Source of the DNA: Chrysoperla carnea
Lineage: Eukaryota; Arthropoda; Insecta; Neuroptera; Chrysopidae
Length of the DNA stretch: 64,000 nucleotides
NCBI RefSeq assembly: GCF_905475395.1
Contig: NC_058340.1
Location: 893,501-957,500 of the forward strand
Direction of reading: 5' to 3'
Below are positions 1 to 21,819 of the stretch, piece after piece. A program made the translations under genes and the position numbers. The notes beneath the pieces were generated by a model, which was not told where the DNA came from, did no database searches, and saw only the letters and a list, made by a program, of their open reading frames with translations. Position 1 is the first letter of the stretch; the number at the start of each line of letters is the position of its first letter.

Positions 1-460
1 TGCAAGGAAGATAAAGCTAGATCATCTTCCGATTCTGAATCTTACTTAAATTTACTCTTTAGTAACGAACTTTTTCTGACACGACACGATTAGAGCTTAG
101 TATTAGTAGGTTTTAACTCTACTCCAATGCCATCAAAATTTGAGAAGTAGAAATACGGTAACAAACGCCAAAAATTACTAAATAATATTAAATATTTTAA
201 AATCATTTTTGTATTGACATATATCATAAAAATTCACGTGATATATATCCATTGATATATATCCTCGAACCCTGGTTTAGGTCCACATTTTTTGGGAGAC
301 GTCAGCAAGATCTTCTTGGTCTCTATTATCGATAGAAAATCAAGGCGAGAGAGGATCTGCAAATTGAAGGTGCTAAGGACCTTTATTATTAAGGCAGCCA
401 ACCCAATCTTAAATGTTTATAATAAACAGAAATTAAAATGATTATAATTTGAATTTACAG

Positions 461-564
461 TTTATCGAGTGCCTCAAACAATGTTACGAATCAATTCAAT
501 TGAAATTATTGGAGAATTAAATAATCCTGCTCGAGTTGAAGGTCTTGAACGACATATTTTTTAA
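461..564 (+). CDS. Terminal coding exon of an unidentified gene (partial)
   Basis: An acceptor (…aatttacag) at 460 is followed by an open frame of about 34 codons ending in TAA at 562-564. The exon starts with the last two bases of a split codon, then reads YRVPQTMLRINSIEII and ends ARVEGLERHIF. An AATAAA signal follows at 603-608, and the gene converges on POLR1D. The even amino-acid composition, clean acceptor and poly(A) signal suggest a real last exon whose upstream exons lie left of the window. I do not recognise the family. It could still be a chance ORF, because no second exon is visible to test phase. Confidence 0.4.
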
Positions 565-602
565 TTAATTACAAATGTTTCATTTAAAAAATATATAATA
601 AA

Positions 603-608
603 AATAAA
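603..608 (+). promoter_or_regulatory. Candidate poly(A) signal AATAAA
   Basis: AATAAA lies 39 bases after the stop codon of the plus-strand terminal exon. It sits between that exon and the convergent POLR1D stop. Confidence 0.35.
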
Positions 609-665
609 CTTAGAATTATAAATGTATGTTTGTTTTTTTTGATCCCCTAAATTCCCGTGAGATTC

Positions 666-1134
666 TCAGGATGTAAGAGATGTAGGAAGTGTTTGTTTGT
701 GTTGTGTAACTTCATGTTGGATCGTTTCCATTGTATGATCACATAATTTTTGTACATCTTCTAATCCACGTTTTAAAATATCAATTGCCCGTGAATTGTA
801 CGTTTGAATTCGAAAATGCATTTTTGATTCGGCTGGATGTGGTACTGTGTACCCACAAAATTGAACTTCTGGACTAAAAAAACAAAAACAGTTCAAATTG
901 AGTATATAGACCTGGAGCTAGGGCTAGACAAGTAAAAAAAGAAAACTTACTAGCTACAAATAATATATCTGAGAATGTTTCCAAAAGTGTGTCCTTCATT
1001 TTCAAATATAAATGTTCTAGATTTATCACCAGACTGCTCATCCCCCGCTAGCTAAAAGTGTAAATAAATTTTTTAAGTTAATTTTTATTTAATTAGTTTT
1101 CATTTAATTTAAAATTTACCTCTGCAAAACTCAT
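666..1134 (-). CDS. POLR1D: RNA polymerases I and III subunit RPAC2 (POLR1D)
   Basis: Small alpha-like (Rpb11-type) subunit that pairs with RPAC1 in the assembly platform of RNA polymerases I and III, in the nucleus. Exons on the minus strand are 1120-1134, 951-1051 and 666-873, totalling 324 nt, or 107 codons plus stop. Exon 1 encodes only MSFAE. The family signature follows: FENEGHTFGNILRY, then PEVQFCGYTVPHPAE, then RIQT. All junctions are GT-AG, and the phases (0, then 2) restore a codon that reads Tyr just before PEVQF. The length fits the family (roughly 100-130 residues). The C-terminal tail after the amphipathic helix (LKRGLEDVQKLCDHTME) is short. The gene is compact and converges with the exon at 461-564. 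Confidence 0.92.
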
Positions 1135-2833
1135 TTTAAATTGTTTTATATTTTTATTATTATAACATAACCTAAATATAATTTTTTTGTTCACATGCTA
1201 AGTGGTTGCGTTCAGCAGTAAATCAGCAATCAATATGAGTTTAGAGGTTGCGTTCTACCGCTCAAAAGTTATTCCCTAATTAACATGATATGTTAATTAG
1301 GGACGAAGTAGGGCTTACAATTAGTTAAATTTTTTGAGCGCGCCACATTTCCTGAAATATCCACCTGAGAAGAAAAGTTACTTAAAACTTTTTACAACAT
1401 TTAAAAAAAAACGATATGAAATACAATGTTGCATGTATGCTTAGATCTTTAAAACTGCGCAACGGATTTTGATGCGATTTTTCTAATAGGTTTTCTGATA
1501 GCATTTTTTTCATCCGTTTCGCAGAAAAGTGCAGGGGGGAGGGCAGGTGGTATTGATTGTGGTTTAAAAAATACAAAATATTTACAAATGTATAAAATTG
1601 TATATTTTACTTGATTATGTTGTACAAAAACAAAACACAGTAATTTCATGCATATTAATTAATTTATTGATAATCAATCAATCAACATTTATTCATTCAT
1701 TGGTCGTTACGTTATAAAATTTAAAAAATTATAGTTTATAAAAATTATTATAAAAAATATCAATCAATCAATCATATCAAATATTATCAAAATAAATTCT
1801 AATTAATACTTACTTAGGTTGCTCACTCAAAAGTTTCATAATTCAAGTCTTGTAATTATAATTTATTTATTACAGTTAATAATTAATATATAGTCTAGTT
1901 AATAAGTTCAAATTGGTGAAATATAGAAATAATGGTCGTAAAAATATATGATAGCTTCTTTCTTAACATTTTTGTTAGTCTACAAAGTAAACGAAAATTT
2001 TCTCAATAAACAACTGTTTAAATTACTGAAAAATTAACTTTAAGATAAATTTCCACAGCGATAATAAATTCTTTAAAGTGTTTAGAAATCATCACAATTT
2101 TTTCAAATTTTTAAATTATTATTTACTATCTTAAAAAAATTAATTAGTGTTAGATACTCGTTTTTGACAATATTACAACTTTTAAAAATGACGTAAAAAT
2201 ATCTATTTTCAGGGTTATTATAAATAATGGAGATAGACTTTCGAGAGTGGGACTTTTTGATGTGAAACATCTATAGCCGCACGTAAAACAGATTTCTGCT
2301 GTATGATGGTATTATATACATACATTCTATATGCAGTAGTGTGTAGACAGTAGTAGTAGCTATATGATGGTTTATATATACAGTCTATATGCAGTAGTGT
2401 GTAGACAGGCAGTAGTGTGTACAATAAATGCTGTATTTATTACATATCTTGATAATGTTATGTCCAATACTTTTGTAACATACTTCACTTACCATCGACC
2501 CATTGTCACAGTAATACCGTCTTCAGAGGCAACATCGAATATAACTATTACCGAAGTCACTGATTAAACGAATTAAGTAGTCACGATTTGAAATAAATTC
2601 GTAAATTTTTGTATTTAATGAAAATAAATGTTTATTCAATAGTCATCGTTATCTGGAAAAAAAATCGTAATATTTTATTTTATCATTATGACATATTTAG
2701 TTCCTATCACAATCTGTTCTTTTCTGCATATTACTTTTACAAAATAATGTCGATGTTTCACATCTGCCAGGCGTCCCGTGACGGCTCAAATTTTTTTTAT
2801 TAGAAATTTCCTCCTCTTTAAAAATTTTTGAAG
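1135..2833. other. Intergenic spacer, no gene seen
   Basis: AT-rich spacer upstream of POLR1D. It holds one strong perfect palindrome (1273-1303) and a short local duplication around 2320-2430 containing TATATGCAGTAGTGTGTAGA twice. The open frames here are short and low in complexity. The POLR1D promoter must lie in its left part, but I cannot place a start site. Confidence 0.4.
1273..1303. repeat. 31-bp perfect palindrome 5' of POLR1D
   Basis: Fourteen-base arms (TCCCTAATTAACAT and its exact complement) flank a 3-base spacer GAT, about 140 bp upstream of the POLR1D start codon. It could be a protein-binding site or a remnant of a small hairpin element. Confidence 0.5.
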
Positions 2834-3397
2834 CATGTATATATGAAATATATCAAGGTATACTAAGTCCCAAGTTTGTAACGCTTAAAAATATTGATGC
2901 TATCATCAAAATTTTGGTATAGGAGTTTATAAAATTACCTAATTAGTCCATTTCCGGCTATCCGTCCGTACGTATATCTGTCTGTAAACACGGTAACTCA
3001 ATAACTAAAGAAGATATCAAGCTAAAATTTTTATAGCATGCTCAGGACATAAAGAACGAGGTCGAGTTCGTAAATTAACAACATAGGTCAATTGGGTCTT
3101 GGATATGCAAGACCCATTTTGTAAACCGTTATAGATAGAACAAAATTTTAAATGAAAAAAATATTCGCTATATAAAAATAAACAACTTTCGTTTGAAACA
3201 TTTTTTCGTAAACATCACTATTTACCCGTGAGAGAGCAAATTATATAGTTTGTATTATGTGAGAATATGGGTAATGTGTGTGTGGCTATCTATCTTTACT
3301 TATGACGTAAAAAAACAAACGATTGCGTAATCAACAATGTCTATATATGATATTTCAACAATTAACTCAGTTAATTGTATGTTTTCACTTGTGTCAC
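2834..3397 (-). repeat. Family A repeat, near full-length
   Basis: Reverse copy of the window's commonest repeat. Read on the minus strand it runs from the CAAGTGAAAACA tip and the AATTGAC/GTTAATT hairpin (3360-3395) to the terminal TATA-rich palindrome near 2840. It lies just downstream of the zinc-finger gene. Confidence 0.75.
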
Positions 3398-3415
3398 TAA
3401 TTTGAACTTATTATT

Positions 3416-3421
3416 TTTATT
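3416..3421 (-). promoter_or_regulatory. Candidate poly(A) signal of the zinc-finger gene
   Basis: AATAAA on the minus strand, 27 bases past the stop codon of the zinc-finger gene and just outside the neighbouring family A copy. Confidence 0.3.
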
Positions 3422-3447
3422 TGATATAGTTTTTAAGAATCGATATA

Positions 3448-6400
3448 TCACATTTGTAACATATGTTGCGTATGTAAAAAATGCATATGATCAGGAAACA
3501 GCATTTGTTGTTGATGAGCAGGATGTGGTTCCTCTGGGTTCAAATTCAAGTTCAAGTTGTGGTGCGTTGCTTGTAATATGAATTGATTTTGATGAGCAGG
3601 ATGTGGTTCCAACAAACTTATATTGTTTTGTTGAAATGGTAACATAAATGTCATATTTGTTGCATAACTTGTATCTAAAAACAAATGAAATTCATAAAAT
3701 TAAAGTCTCAGAGTCAAGTGATTTTAATGTTTAGTTACAATGCTTCTGATTGGCTGCCTATTTTAATTAATAGCAACTATCTATATGCGTATCGGATCAA
3801 AAAAAGGAAGAGGACTTTTGTCTTAGAATTTTATTTTCTACCTGATTCAACAAAAGCGCGCGGTACTTACGGGACACCCTGTATAATTTAAACGAACAAT
3901 TCTTGTATATATATTTGAAATCTCGGAAACGACTCCAAAGATTTTCATGAAATTTGGTATGTAGGCGGTTTCGGGGGCGATAAATCGATTTAGCTTGGTT
4001 TCATTTTTAGAAAACGTCGGTTTATCAAAGCTCCAGTCATCCTTATCATTATCATCTGCTTACTACTTAAAAATAGAATAAATAAAAAAACAAACTTACT
4101 GGCCACAAGTTCATATTGTGGAAATAAATGTGTTTGCATATTCATTTTTGAATCTTCATTTAATTGAATAGCTGCTGCTGCTGCTGTTGTTAATAAATTA
4201 TTGTGATCCGTTGTTAACTTTGAATAATCCAGTAATAATGGATCATTTATTAACTGCTGACTGACTGCTGCATGACTTTCTAATGATTCCATCATTAATG
4301 AATTTGAATTCATTTCTGTTGAATCGATGACTGTAGTATCTGTATCAATAGTTGTTGCTTGTTCAAGTTGATTCTGATCTAGTTCTAGATCTAGATCCAA
4401 TTCTGGTTCTGATTGACTATGATGATGATGACTTTGAACAGGGTGATCAGAACCAGGTGTTGGTGTTGGTGATGGTTTAACATCTTCTTGCTTTGGTGTT
4501 GGTACTAAACATAATCCAGTTTTATGATCAACTTTATGTCTTCGTCTTATATGTTTTAACCAGTTTGGATAATTTGTAAAGGTTCGTTCACAATATTTAC
4601 ATTTATAAGGACGTTCTCCTGTGTGTATATTATGATGTTGCTGTAAAACGAACACGGAATATATTATCATCTTTTTTTTTTTTTATAAATTCAAAACACA
4701 CTATTTTTATCAAAAATTTTCTGAAAAATTTCAACAGCATACCTTGAAAATGCACAGTTTCAAGTGATTTGCTCGAAAATTAACGGAGTTATAATGAAAA
4801 GAAAGTTGAACCTCGTGCCTTTTTATACTCTGTTTATATGAAATATATATCAAGGTATAATAAGTTTATTCCAAAATTTGTAACTAGAGCTTACGAATAT
4901 TGATGTTACCAACAAAATTTTGGTATACGTGTTCATAAAATCACTTAAAGAGTTCATTTCCGGTTGTCCGTTGCCGCGGCGTAATAAATCGACTATGTAA
5001 TTCATCTGATGGCGCAGAATTAATCCCATGACCCTAATGTTAGTAAAATAGACTTGGAATAGCTGACTGGCTTACCTTTAATTTTGTACTGCTAAGGAAT
5101 CCTTTATTACAATAAGAACATACATGAGGTCTTGATACAGCGTGTACAAGTCTATGAACCTTGAGGCATCTTTCAGTCTTATACATTTTCTTACAAACAT
5201 TACATTCAAATGGTCGTTGTTCACTATGAAAGCTATGATGGCGAGCTAAATGCGATTTTTCAGCAAAACTGTAAAAAAATAATTATGATAAAAATTTGAA
5301 AACGTTATATGTACAGTGTGTGCATTTAAGATGAAGACACCCTCATATAATCGTTATTTATATGATTCTGATTTTGCGTATTTGAGAAATTTTTATTACG
5401 TTTTTCATGGAATTTGATAAAGGAATAAGGGAGATAAGGGTAGGACAGTAAAAAAACTTGCTATAGTAATAATATAGAAGATATTTTTGTACCTTTTGCC
5501 ACATTGATCACAAGTAAAGGGTCGTTCTCCAGTGTGTTGTTTGACGTGTTGTTGCATATTCACTTTTTGTGTAAACGTTTTACCACATATATCGCACATA
5601 AATCGACGACCTAATTTGTGAACATTCATATGAGCGGTTAATCCTCCACGGGTATGAAGTCTGTAAATCACAACAAATTAAAATTTTAAATATTGATCCA
5701 AGCAACAATCTCTATCTGGTGCAGGAGTTTATGGATCTATAATAAATGAATCGATTCCTCTTGGTCGTATATACGACGGTTCTTCAATCGGAAATCTTCG
5801 CCATGTTGAGAGATGTCCAGATAGTCAGGTCGCTCTTTAGGTCCCTTGAAGCCTCAAGATTCCATATCGAGGATAGTCTATGAATGCTTCGAGGAGCAGA
5901 ATCACCTGGTACTGAACAACACAGTCAGGCAGATCTGGGTTTCAGGCCCCTCTGGCGTTAAAGGGAATGAAGTAGCAGACTCTCTGGGACGAGAAAGGTC
6001 GTCTCAAACGCCCCCTTCACCTTAGCTTGTTATTCCCATAGCACGATGCTCCATAATTTACCGAATCAAAGAATGCGTGGCGTCTGAGTAGCTTTATTTA
6101 GATTTAGATTTTAATAGCGCCTATGATTATTAATCCAAGGAACTCAGGTTAGTGAAACAAACATTTGGAAATATTACCGCTTCGACATGGTATTTCAACA
6201 ATTAATTCAGTCAATTGTTTATTTTCACTTGGTTTATACATACGTTTTGCCGCATTCGCCACAAGGGAAGTCTTCTTTTTGATTCTGACGATGTTTTCTA
6301 AGATGAATATTCAAACCAGCTCGTGTGACGAATCCCTTCTGACATTCGTCACACGTAAATGGTTTAATATCGGTATGACGAGCTAGAATATGTAAATGTA

Positions 6401-9400
6401 ATATACTCCGAAGACTGAATCCTTTCGAACAATGACTACACCTACAACAAAAATTTATACTATTGTTAATATATTTGACAAACTGAAGGCTTTAATTTTA
6501 TAACTAGTGTGCTGTGGAATGTAAAAACTGGACAAATTGATAATTTAATAGTGTTATGTATTCAAATAGTTTAACAAACTTGTAATAATTATGAGTGTGG
6601 ACCAAAATAATGAACAAATTAAAAATGAGAATTTTGTCCTGAAAATCGATATATAATCAATGAATAAGCCGGAAAAAAGTGTCGAAAAGTGTCATAAGGG
6701 AGGGGACATAGGGTACCAAGAGGGAAACATATGTAGCTCAAATATTTTTTAAATGCTATTTTGGTTTAAAATTTTGATCTAGTGTGTTTTTTGGTCACTG
6801 AATACGAATCCAATGTGGTATTACCCGGATTCTGTCCATCTTCCGAAAATCGTGCCATTTTTGGCCAATAATAATGCTTTTTTTGCATAAAAACTGCAAA
6901 TTAAGTATTTATCGTCCAAACTGTGCTTTAGGAGATATTTTTGATTGATTGACATTATCAGATTACACGAATTCTGTCACGTATTTCGAAAATCGTGCTA
7001 TTTTTGGTCAAGAATTTCATTTTTTTGACACAAAAACGGCAAACTAAGTATTTATCAAAAATGACACGGGGTATTCGGAAGGCGTCATAGAATCCATGTA
7101 AACTGCGAAAAGAAATATCTGCTAGAGCAAAGTTTAGACGACAAATATAATAAATGACTTACTTGTAACGGCCTTCTGCAATGTGTCGATAACAATGAGA
7201 TCGAAATGTTGAATAAGTATTCATAGTTTTGTCACAATAACAACATGTATAAACAGGCCTTAAACTATATGCACTTCCATAATGTTCGTCGAATTCATGT
7301 TTTTCAGCAAACACTTCACTGCATACATTACATTTAACACCCCAATGAGCACGCCATTCTTCTTCAACTGTTTTTTTAGTTTTTTCATCTAATTCTTCAT
7401 TATCTCCAACTAAAAAAATAGATCAAAATTAAAAGCGTTCACAAATTTGGAAAAAATAAATTACAGTTGGATAAATCTACTGGATTTTAATAATAAATTC
7501 AGAAAATTTTGGAAGAAGGCAAACTTTTTTTTAAGTAGGTTTCTTTCATTGTAAAAAAATACAGAAAAGGAGTTTTCCGGTTCCGAAACGATCCGCATGA
7601 CCTTCTGCACGCGGTTTTATATCTCTGCATTGTTTTCTTTGGCGGCGTTTTCTTCAATGTCTCTGCTTCTATTGGTCGAATCAAGACGAAAAACAAATTT
7701 AATTGTTTGTAAAGAATTTCTGCATCGAGCTTGTCTGTTATCGAACCCTGGACATAGCAAAATAACCTCGAAATCTCAATAAAATCGCTGTAACCTCATA
7801 TTTTCAACTTTCTCTGATAACTTTTCGAAAAATGAAGGAATTACGTTGAAATTCTGGAAAACGATGTAAAACAATCCCTACCCCTACTTCGAGTGATATG
7901 GAAGGGAGAATAAGTGAGAGCAAAGGAGGTGAAGGCTATAACACGGTGGTCTTTACCAATTTTTATTTTTCGCGTATCAAGCTAGTTTGATATAAATAAC
8001 TTACCAGCATCTTCACGTAATCCTTTAAAAAAGTGATCGGAATCCATATCAGGTGGAGAAGTGTGAATATCTTCAAGTTCTTCATCGTCAATATTATTAT
8101 AATCGATATCATTTGAAAATTGTGACGAATCGAGATCAGGTGATCCAGGTGAAATCGAATTTTGATTGATAACTATTCTATCATTGCAGTTAGTACTATT
8201 ATTTTCATCATCATCATTACTGACCATTTCTTCTTCCAATTCTTGTTCAATATCTTTAAATTCATTTTGAGAATCATCACTAAATGCTTCTTCTACGAAA
8301 TTATTCGAGTCTTCTTCGAAATTATAATTATTTCTTGGGAATGTAGCTAAAGGAAATATATTATTTTGTTTGGCACGTTGAGGTTGTAAAGCTTTTCTAC
8401 GACGTCGAAATACTGGTGAATTTCTAGGCGAGGATGGCACAAAAACAGATTCATCTATAATACAAAAAAAAAAAAAGTTCCATTTTTCTAAAGTTCAAAT
8501 TTAATTCAATTTTTATACCCTGTATATATGAAATATATCAAGGTATACTAATTAGTCAATTTTCGATGGTCTATGGACACGATAATTCAAAAACGAAAAG
8601 AGTGATCAAGCTGAAATTATTACAGCGTGGTTAGAACGTAAAAAGTGAAGTTGAGTTCGTAAATGAGCAAACCTAGGTCAATTGAATCTTGGGTCCGTAG
8701 AACCAATCTTGTTAACCGTTCGAGATAGAACAAAAGTTTAAAGGTAAACAAGTGAAAACAAACGATTGACTGAGTTAATTGTTGAAATACCATGCATAGT
8801 CAGTGTTGATTTCTTTACCACATTACACATACAAACATGTGACACATACATAACTGATAATCAAGTATAGTACATATTATAAAATTTCCGCCTAATTGGC
8901 GCCCTCACGGGTAAACAGTGATGTTTACGAAAAAATGTTTCAAACAAAAGTTGTTTAATTTTTGATAAGGAACATTTTTTACAGTTAAACTTTTGTTCTA
9001 TCTCTAACGGTTTACAAGATGGGTCCTACGGACCCAAGACCTAATTGACCTATGATGCTCATTTACGAACTTGACCTCACTTTTTACGCCCTGAGTACGC
9101 TGTAAAAATTTCAGATCGATATCTTTTTTCGTTTTTGAGTTATCGTGTCCACAGACGGACGGACGGACGAACAACCGGAAATGAACTAATTAGGTGATTT
9201 TATGAACACCTATGACAAAATTTTTTTCCTAGCATCATTATTTTTATACAAACTTGGAACTAAACTTAATATACTATGTATATTTCATATATACATGGTA
9301 TAATAATATTACTTTTATAACTGTAGCCATAGATCAAATAAAAATTAATTTATTCTGTGTAAAAGAATAATATAATTAATTACCTAACAAACTATCTTCA

Positions 9401-9579
9401 TTATCACAAAATTCTGTAGTTAAATTTGGTTGCTTTTCATATCCATTAACTAATGGAACATCTAACGATATTCCAAGCCCAAAAGCTTCAAAATCTTCAT
9501 CTTTAATATCTAAATTATATTCATTCTTAACTTCTGCTTTAATTTCTTCGGAAGGAACTTCAGATTCACGGTGCCGCAT
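3448..9579 (-). CDS. C2H2 zinc-finger protein, ten fingers
   Basis: Probable nuclear DNA-binding protein. Exons on the minus strand: 9384-9579, 8005-8454, 7163-7409, 6244-6441, 5493-5660, 5076-5268, 4100-4640, 3448-3674. The sum is 2220 nt (739 codons plus stop), and every junction restores a C2H2 spacing. Residues 1-240 are acidic and low in complexity (EEIKAEVKNEY, ELEEEMVSNDDDE). Ten fingers span about 242-519: CNVC (lacking a clean second His), CCYC, CSHC, CDEC, CGEC, CDIC, CDQC, CNVC, CSYC, CKYC, with HTGERP linkers after three of them. The C-terminal 220 residues are rich in His, Gln and Asp, with the motif EPHPAHQ twice. The start ATG at 9577-9579 has a possible 5'-UTR acceptor just upstream, so a non-coding first exon is likely. 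I do not recognise the orthologue. Confidence 0.88.
3705..3881 (+). mobile_element. Half of a palindromic MITE (62860-63453 family)
   Basis: Matches the right arm of the complete element at 62860-63453, from TTTAGTTACAATGCTTCTGA through GCAACAAAAGCG to the terminus GACACCCTG followed by TA. The left arm is absent. It sits in the last intron of the zinc-finger gene. Confidence 0.7.
4824..4975 (-). repeat. Family A repeat, truncated
   Basis: Contains the terminal palindrome, the AAGTTTATTCC block, the TCATAAAATCAC hairpin and TTCATTTCCGGTTGTCCG. It breaks off after the microsatellite core. Located in an intron of the zinc-finger gene. Confidence 0.6.
5715..6060 (+). pseudogene. LINE RNase H-domain remnant
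   Basis: Decayed non-LTR retrotransposon ORF in a zinc-finger gene intron, opposite in sense to the gene. Two conserved pieces are readable: AGVYGSIINESIPLG near 5720-5765, and QIWVSGPSGVKGNEVADSLG near 5930-5990. The second matches the RNase H motif (…W-V-x-G-H-S-G-x-x-G-N-E-x-A-D…) of Jockey/I-like LINEs, with His replaced by Pro. Stops and frame changes lie between them. The segment is visibly less AT-rich than its surroundings. Confidence 0.7.
6187..6231 (-). repeat. Family A 5' tip next to a splice donor
   Basis: Only the first ~45 bp of family A (CAAGTG…AATTGACTG…TTAATTGTTGAAATACCATG on the minus strand). It begins 13 bp downstream of the splice donor of the zinc-finger exon 6244-6441. 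Confidence 0.6.
6815..7060 (+). repeat. Two diverged ~141-bp tandem units
   Basis: The block ATTCTGTC…TTCCGAAAATCGTGCCATTTTT…GCAAATTAAGTATTTATC recurs after about 141 bp in altered form (TTTCGAAAATCGTGCTATTTTT…GCAAACTAAGTATTTATC). Intronic, non-coding. Confidence 0.5.
8515..9302. repeat. Head-to-head family A composite
   Basis: A minus-strand family A piece (8515-8746, its 3' half, from the terminal palindrome to AACAAAAGTTTAAAGGTAA) is joined directly to a full plus-strand copy (8747-9302, from ACAAGTGAAAACAAACG to CATGGTATA). It lies in the first coding intron of the zinc-finger gene. The plus copy includes a GACG microsatellite. Confidence 0.75.
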
Positions 9580-10460
9580 TATGATTAATAGGAATTATCT
9601 AAAACATATATATTTATTGAATAATCATAATTAGCAAGTTTTTGTATTTGTATTGAGTACACTTAACTCAATGTTTTGATTTAAAAAAATAACATAAACA
9701 TTGTTAAATTGAATGAAAGTAAATAAATAAATGATAAAATAATCAAGTATTACTGGAAATACATACATTTTATAACATTTTGTTAAAAATATCGCAATAA
9801 ATAAATTACATTTAAAGTTTTTAGTATAAATAATACTGTATATTGTCTAAACAAACGCCATTTTACTGATTACTCAAAATATGCCATATATATTCTATGA
9901 AATATGCTAAAAACATGTTTGTTAAATTTGCAAACATATTGATTGTTACTCTATCTGGTTTATACATCCATAACTAAAAACAATATTATATTATTTAAAT
10001 TAAAGCGGCAAATTATTAATTCATCTTTTAAATAAATAAAATAAATTATTTAATATACATATAATTTATGATTTTATTCCTTTAATCTAATAAATATAAT
10101 ACATTTAAAAAAACACATGTAACGTTAGATTGAAATATTTTATTTTTTTGAAAAATTTGTATTTTAATAAGGGAAGAGTAAAATTATGATTTTTATGAAT
10201 ATTAAAATATTCTCCTTTTTATTACTGACTCATTGTTTTCGAAGATGTTGAAGTTTAATTATTTATTGAGTTCATTTTTAAGAGGAAATTATATGCCAAA
10301 ATTTATTTTTAAATCTGTTCATATCTAACAGTTGATTATCCCATTTTTCCTCACCTATAAAATTTTAGCCCTAAGTTCCCTAAGCCCTAAGAGTTCTCCT
10401 GACAAAGGTATGAATTCTTCGGATTTAAGCAAAAAATCTAAAAATAATTCATTCTAATAA
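9580..10460. other. Spacer upstream of the zinc-finger gene, nothing recognised
   Basis: Very AT-rich non-coding sequence between the zinc-finger start codon and a family A tip at 10466-10505. It probably holds the 5' UTR and promoter, but no clear core motif is visible. Confidence 0.3.
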
Positions 10461-10869
10461 AAAAACAAGTGAAAACAAACAATTGACTGAGTTAATTGTT
10501 GAAATTATACTAGGTCCTAAAAAAAAAATTTTTAATTCGAAAAAAAAATCAAAAAAATCAAACAAAAAATATATATATTCTTAATAAGGACTTTGGTGTA
10601 AAAAAAAAAAACAAAAAAGGGAAACTCTTATTAATTGTAGGAATAATTATAGAGTAATAATAAAGTAATTATAAGTAATTATAGAGACGGGGACACAAAG
10701 AAGATTAGAAGGATGTTCGTCGTCTGGGCCCATCGAGACTTTTAACAAGGGTGGTTGACAATAATAACATAGGTTGGGGGCCGCGTGTGCCACATATAAA
10801 CAGACATAGACTGATATACACATTACCACTTCTTTGTGTTGCTCTGTCGGGTACAAGTGAAATTTACAA

Positions 10870-11075
10870 AGTTTAAAAAACCCTCGACAAATTTTTCGGG
10901 TATGGAATCCTAAACTCGCACTTGAAACATAATTAAGAACACTCTCCATTAAATTACCTTTCAAACGAAACAAAATCGGTTCATCCGTTTAAGTGCTACG
11001 ATACCACTACAGACAGACACACACACATAGCGGTCAAACTTATAACACCCCTTTTTTTAGTTCGAGGGTTAAAAA
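10870..11075 (+). mobile_element. Small element with inverted ends (…CCCTCGA / TCGAGGGTT…)
   Basis: The left end TTTAAAAAACCCTCGA and right end TTCGAGGGTTAAAAAA are inverted copies. The interior includes TCATCCGTTTAAGTGCTACG and an ACAGACAGACACACACAC stretch. This looks like a non-autonomous transposon or a TE 3' end. The family is not identified. Confidence 0.4.
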
Positions 11076-11125
11076 AACAAATAGATATAGAAAACATTCA
11101 ACAACAAAATAAAAGATTGACAATT

Positions 11126-11131
11126 TTTATT
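11126..11131 (-). promoter_or_regulatory. Candidate poly(A) signal of IARS2
   Basis: AATAAA on the minus strand, about 210 bases after the IARS2 stop codon. It is one of several AT-rich possibilities. Confidence 0.25.
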
Positions 11132-11340
11132 TACAATATCGAACAACATTTTCAAGATTAAATCAACATTATTATATAATCAATGATCAACTAACTATTG
11201 TGGTTGTATTATAATTGTAGAGTTAACTTTTATAAAAAATTAAGCGATTTCAGTATTTCATTGAGACTTCAGTTTAACATTATCAATACATCATCATACA
11301 ATCAATATTTTTTAAATATTGATTGAACATTATTCAGATT

Positions 11341-21819
<10,479 letters not shown>

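Noticed and set aside
8162-8350. Plus-strand ORF rich in Ile and Phe
   Set aside because: Antisense shadow of the acidic exon of the zinc-finger gene.
10647-10973. 108-codon minus-strand ORF
   Set aside because: It overlaps repeat-like sequence, has no splice partners and no recognisable domain.
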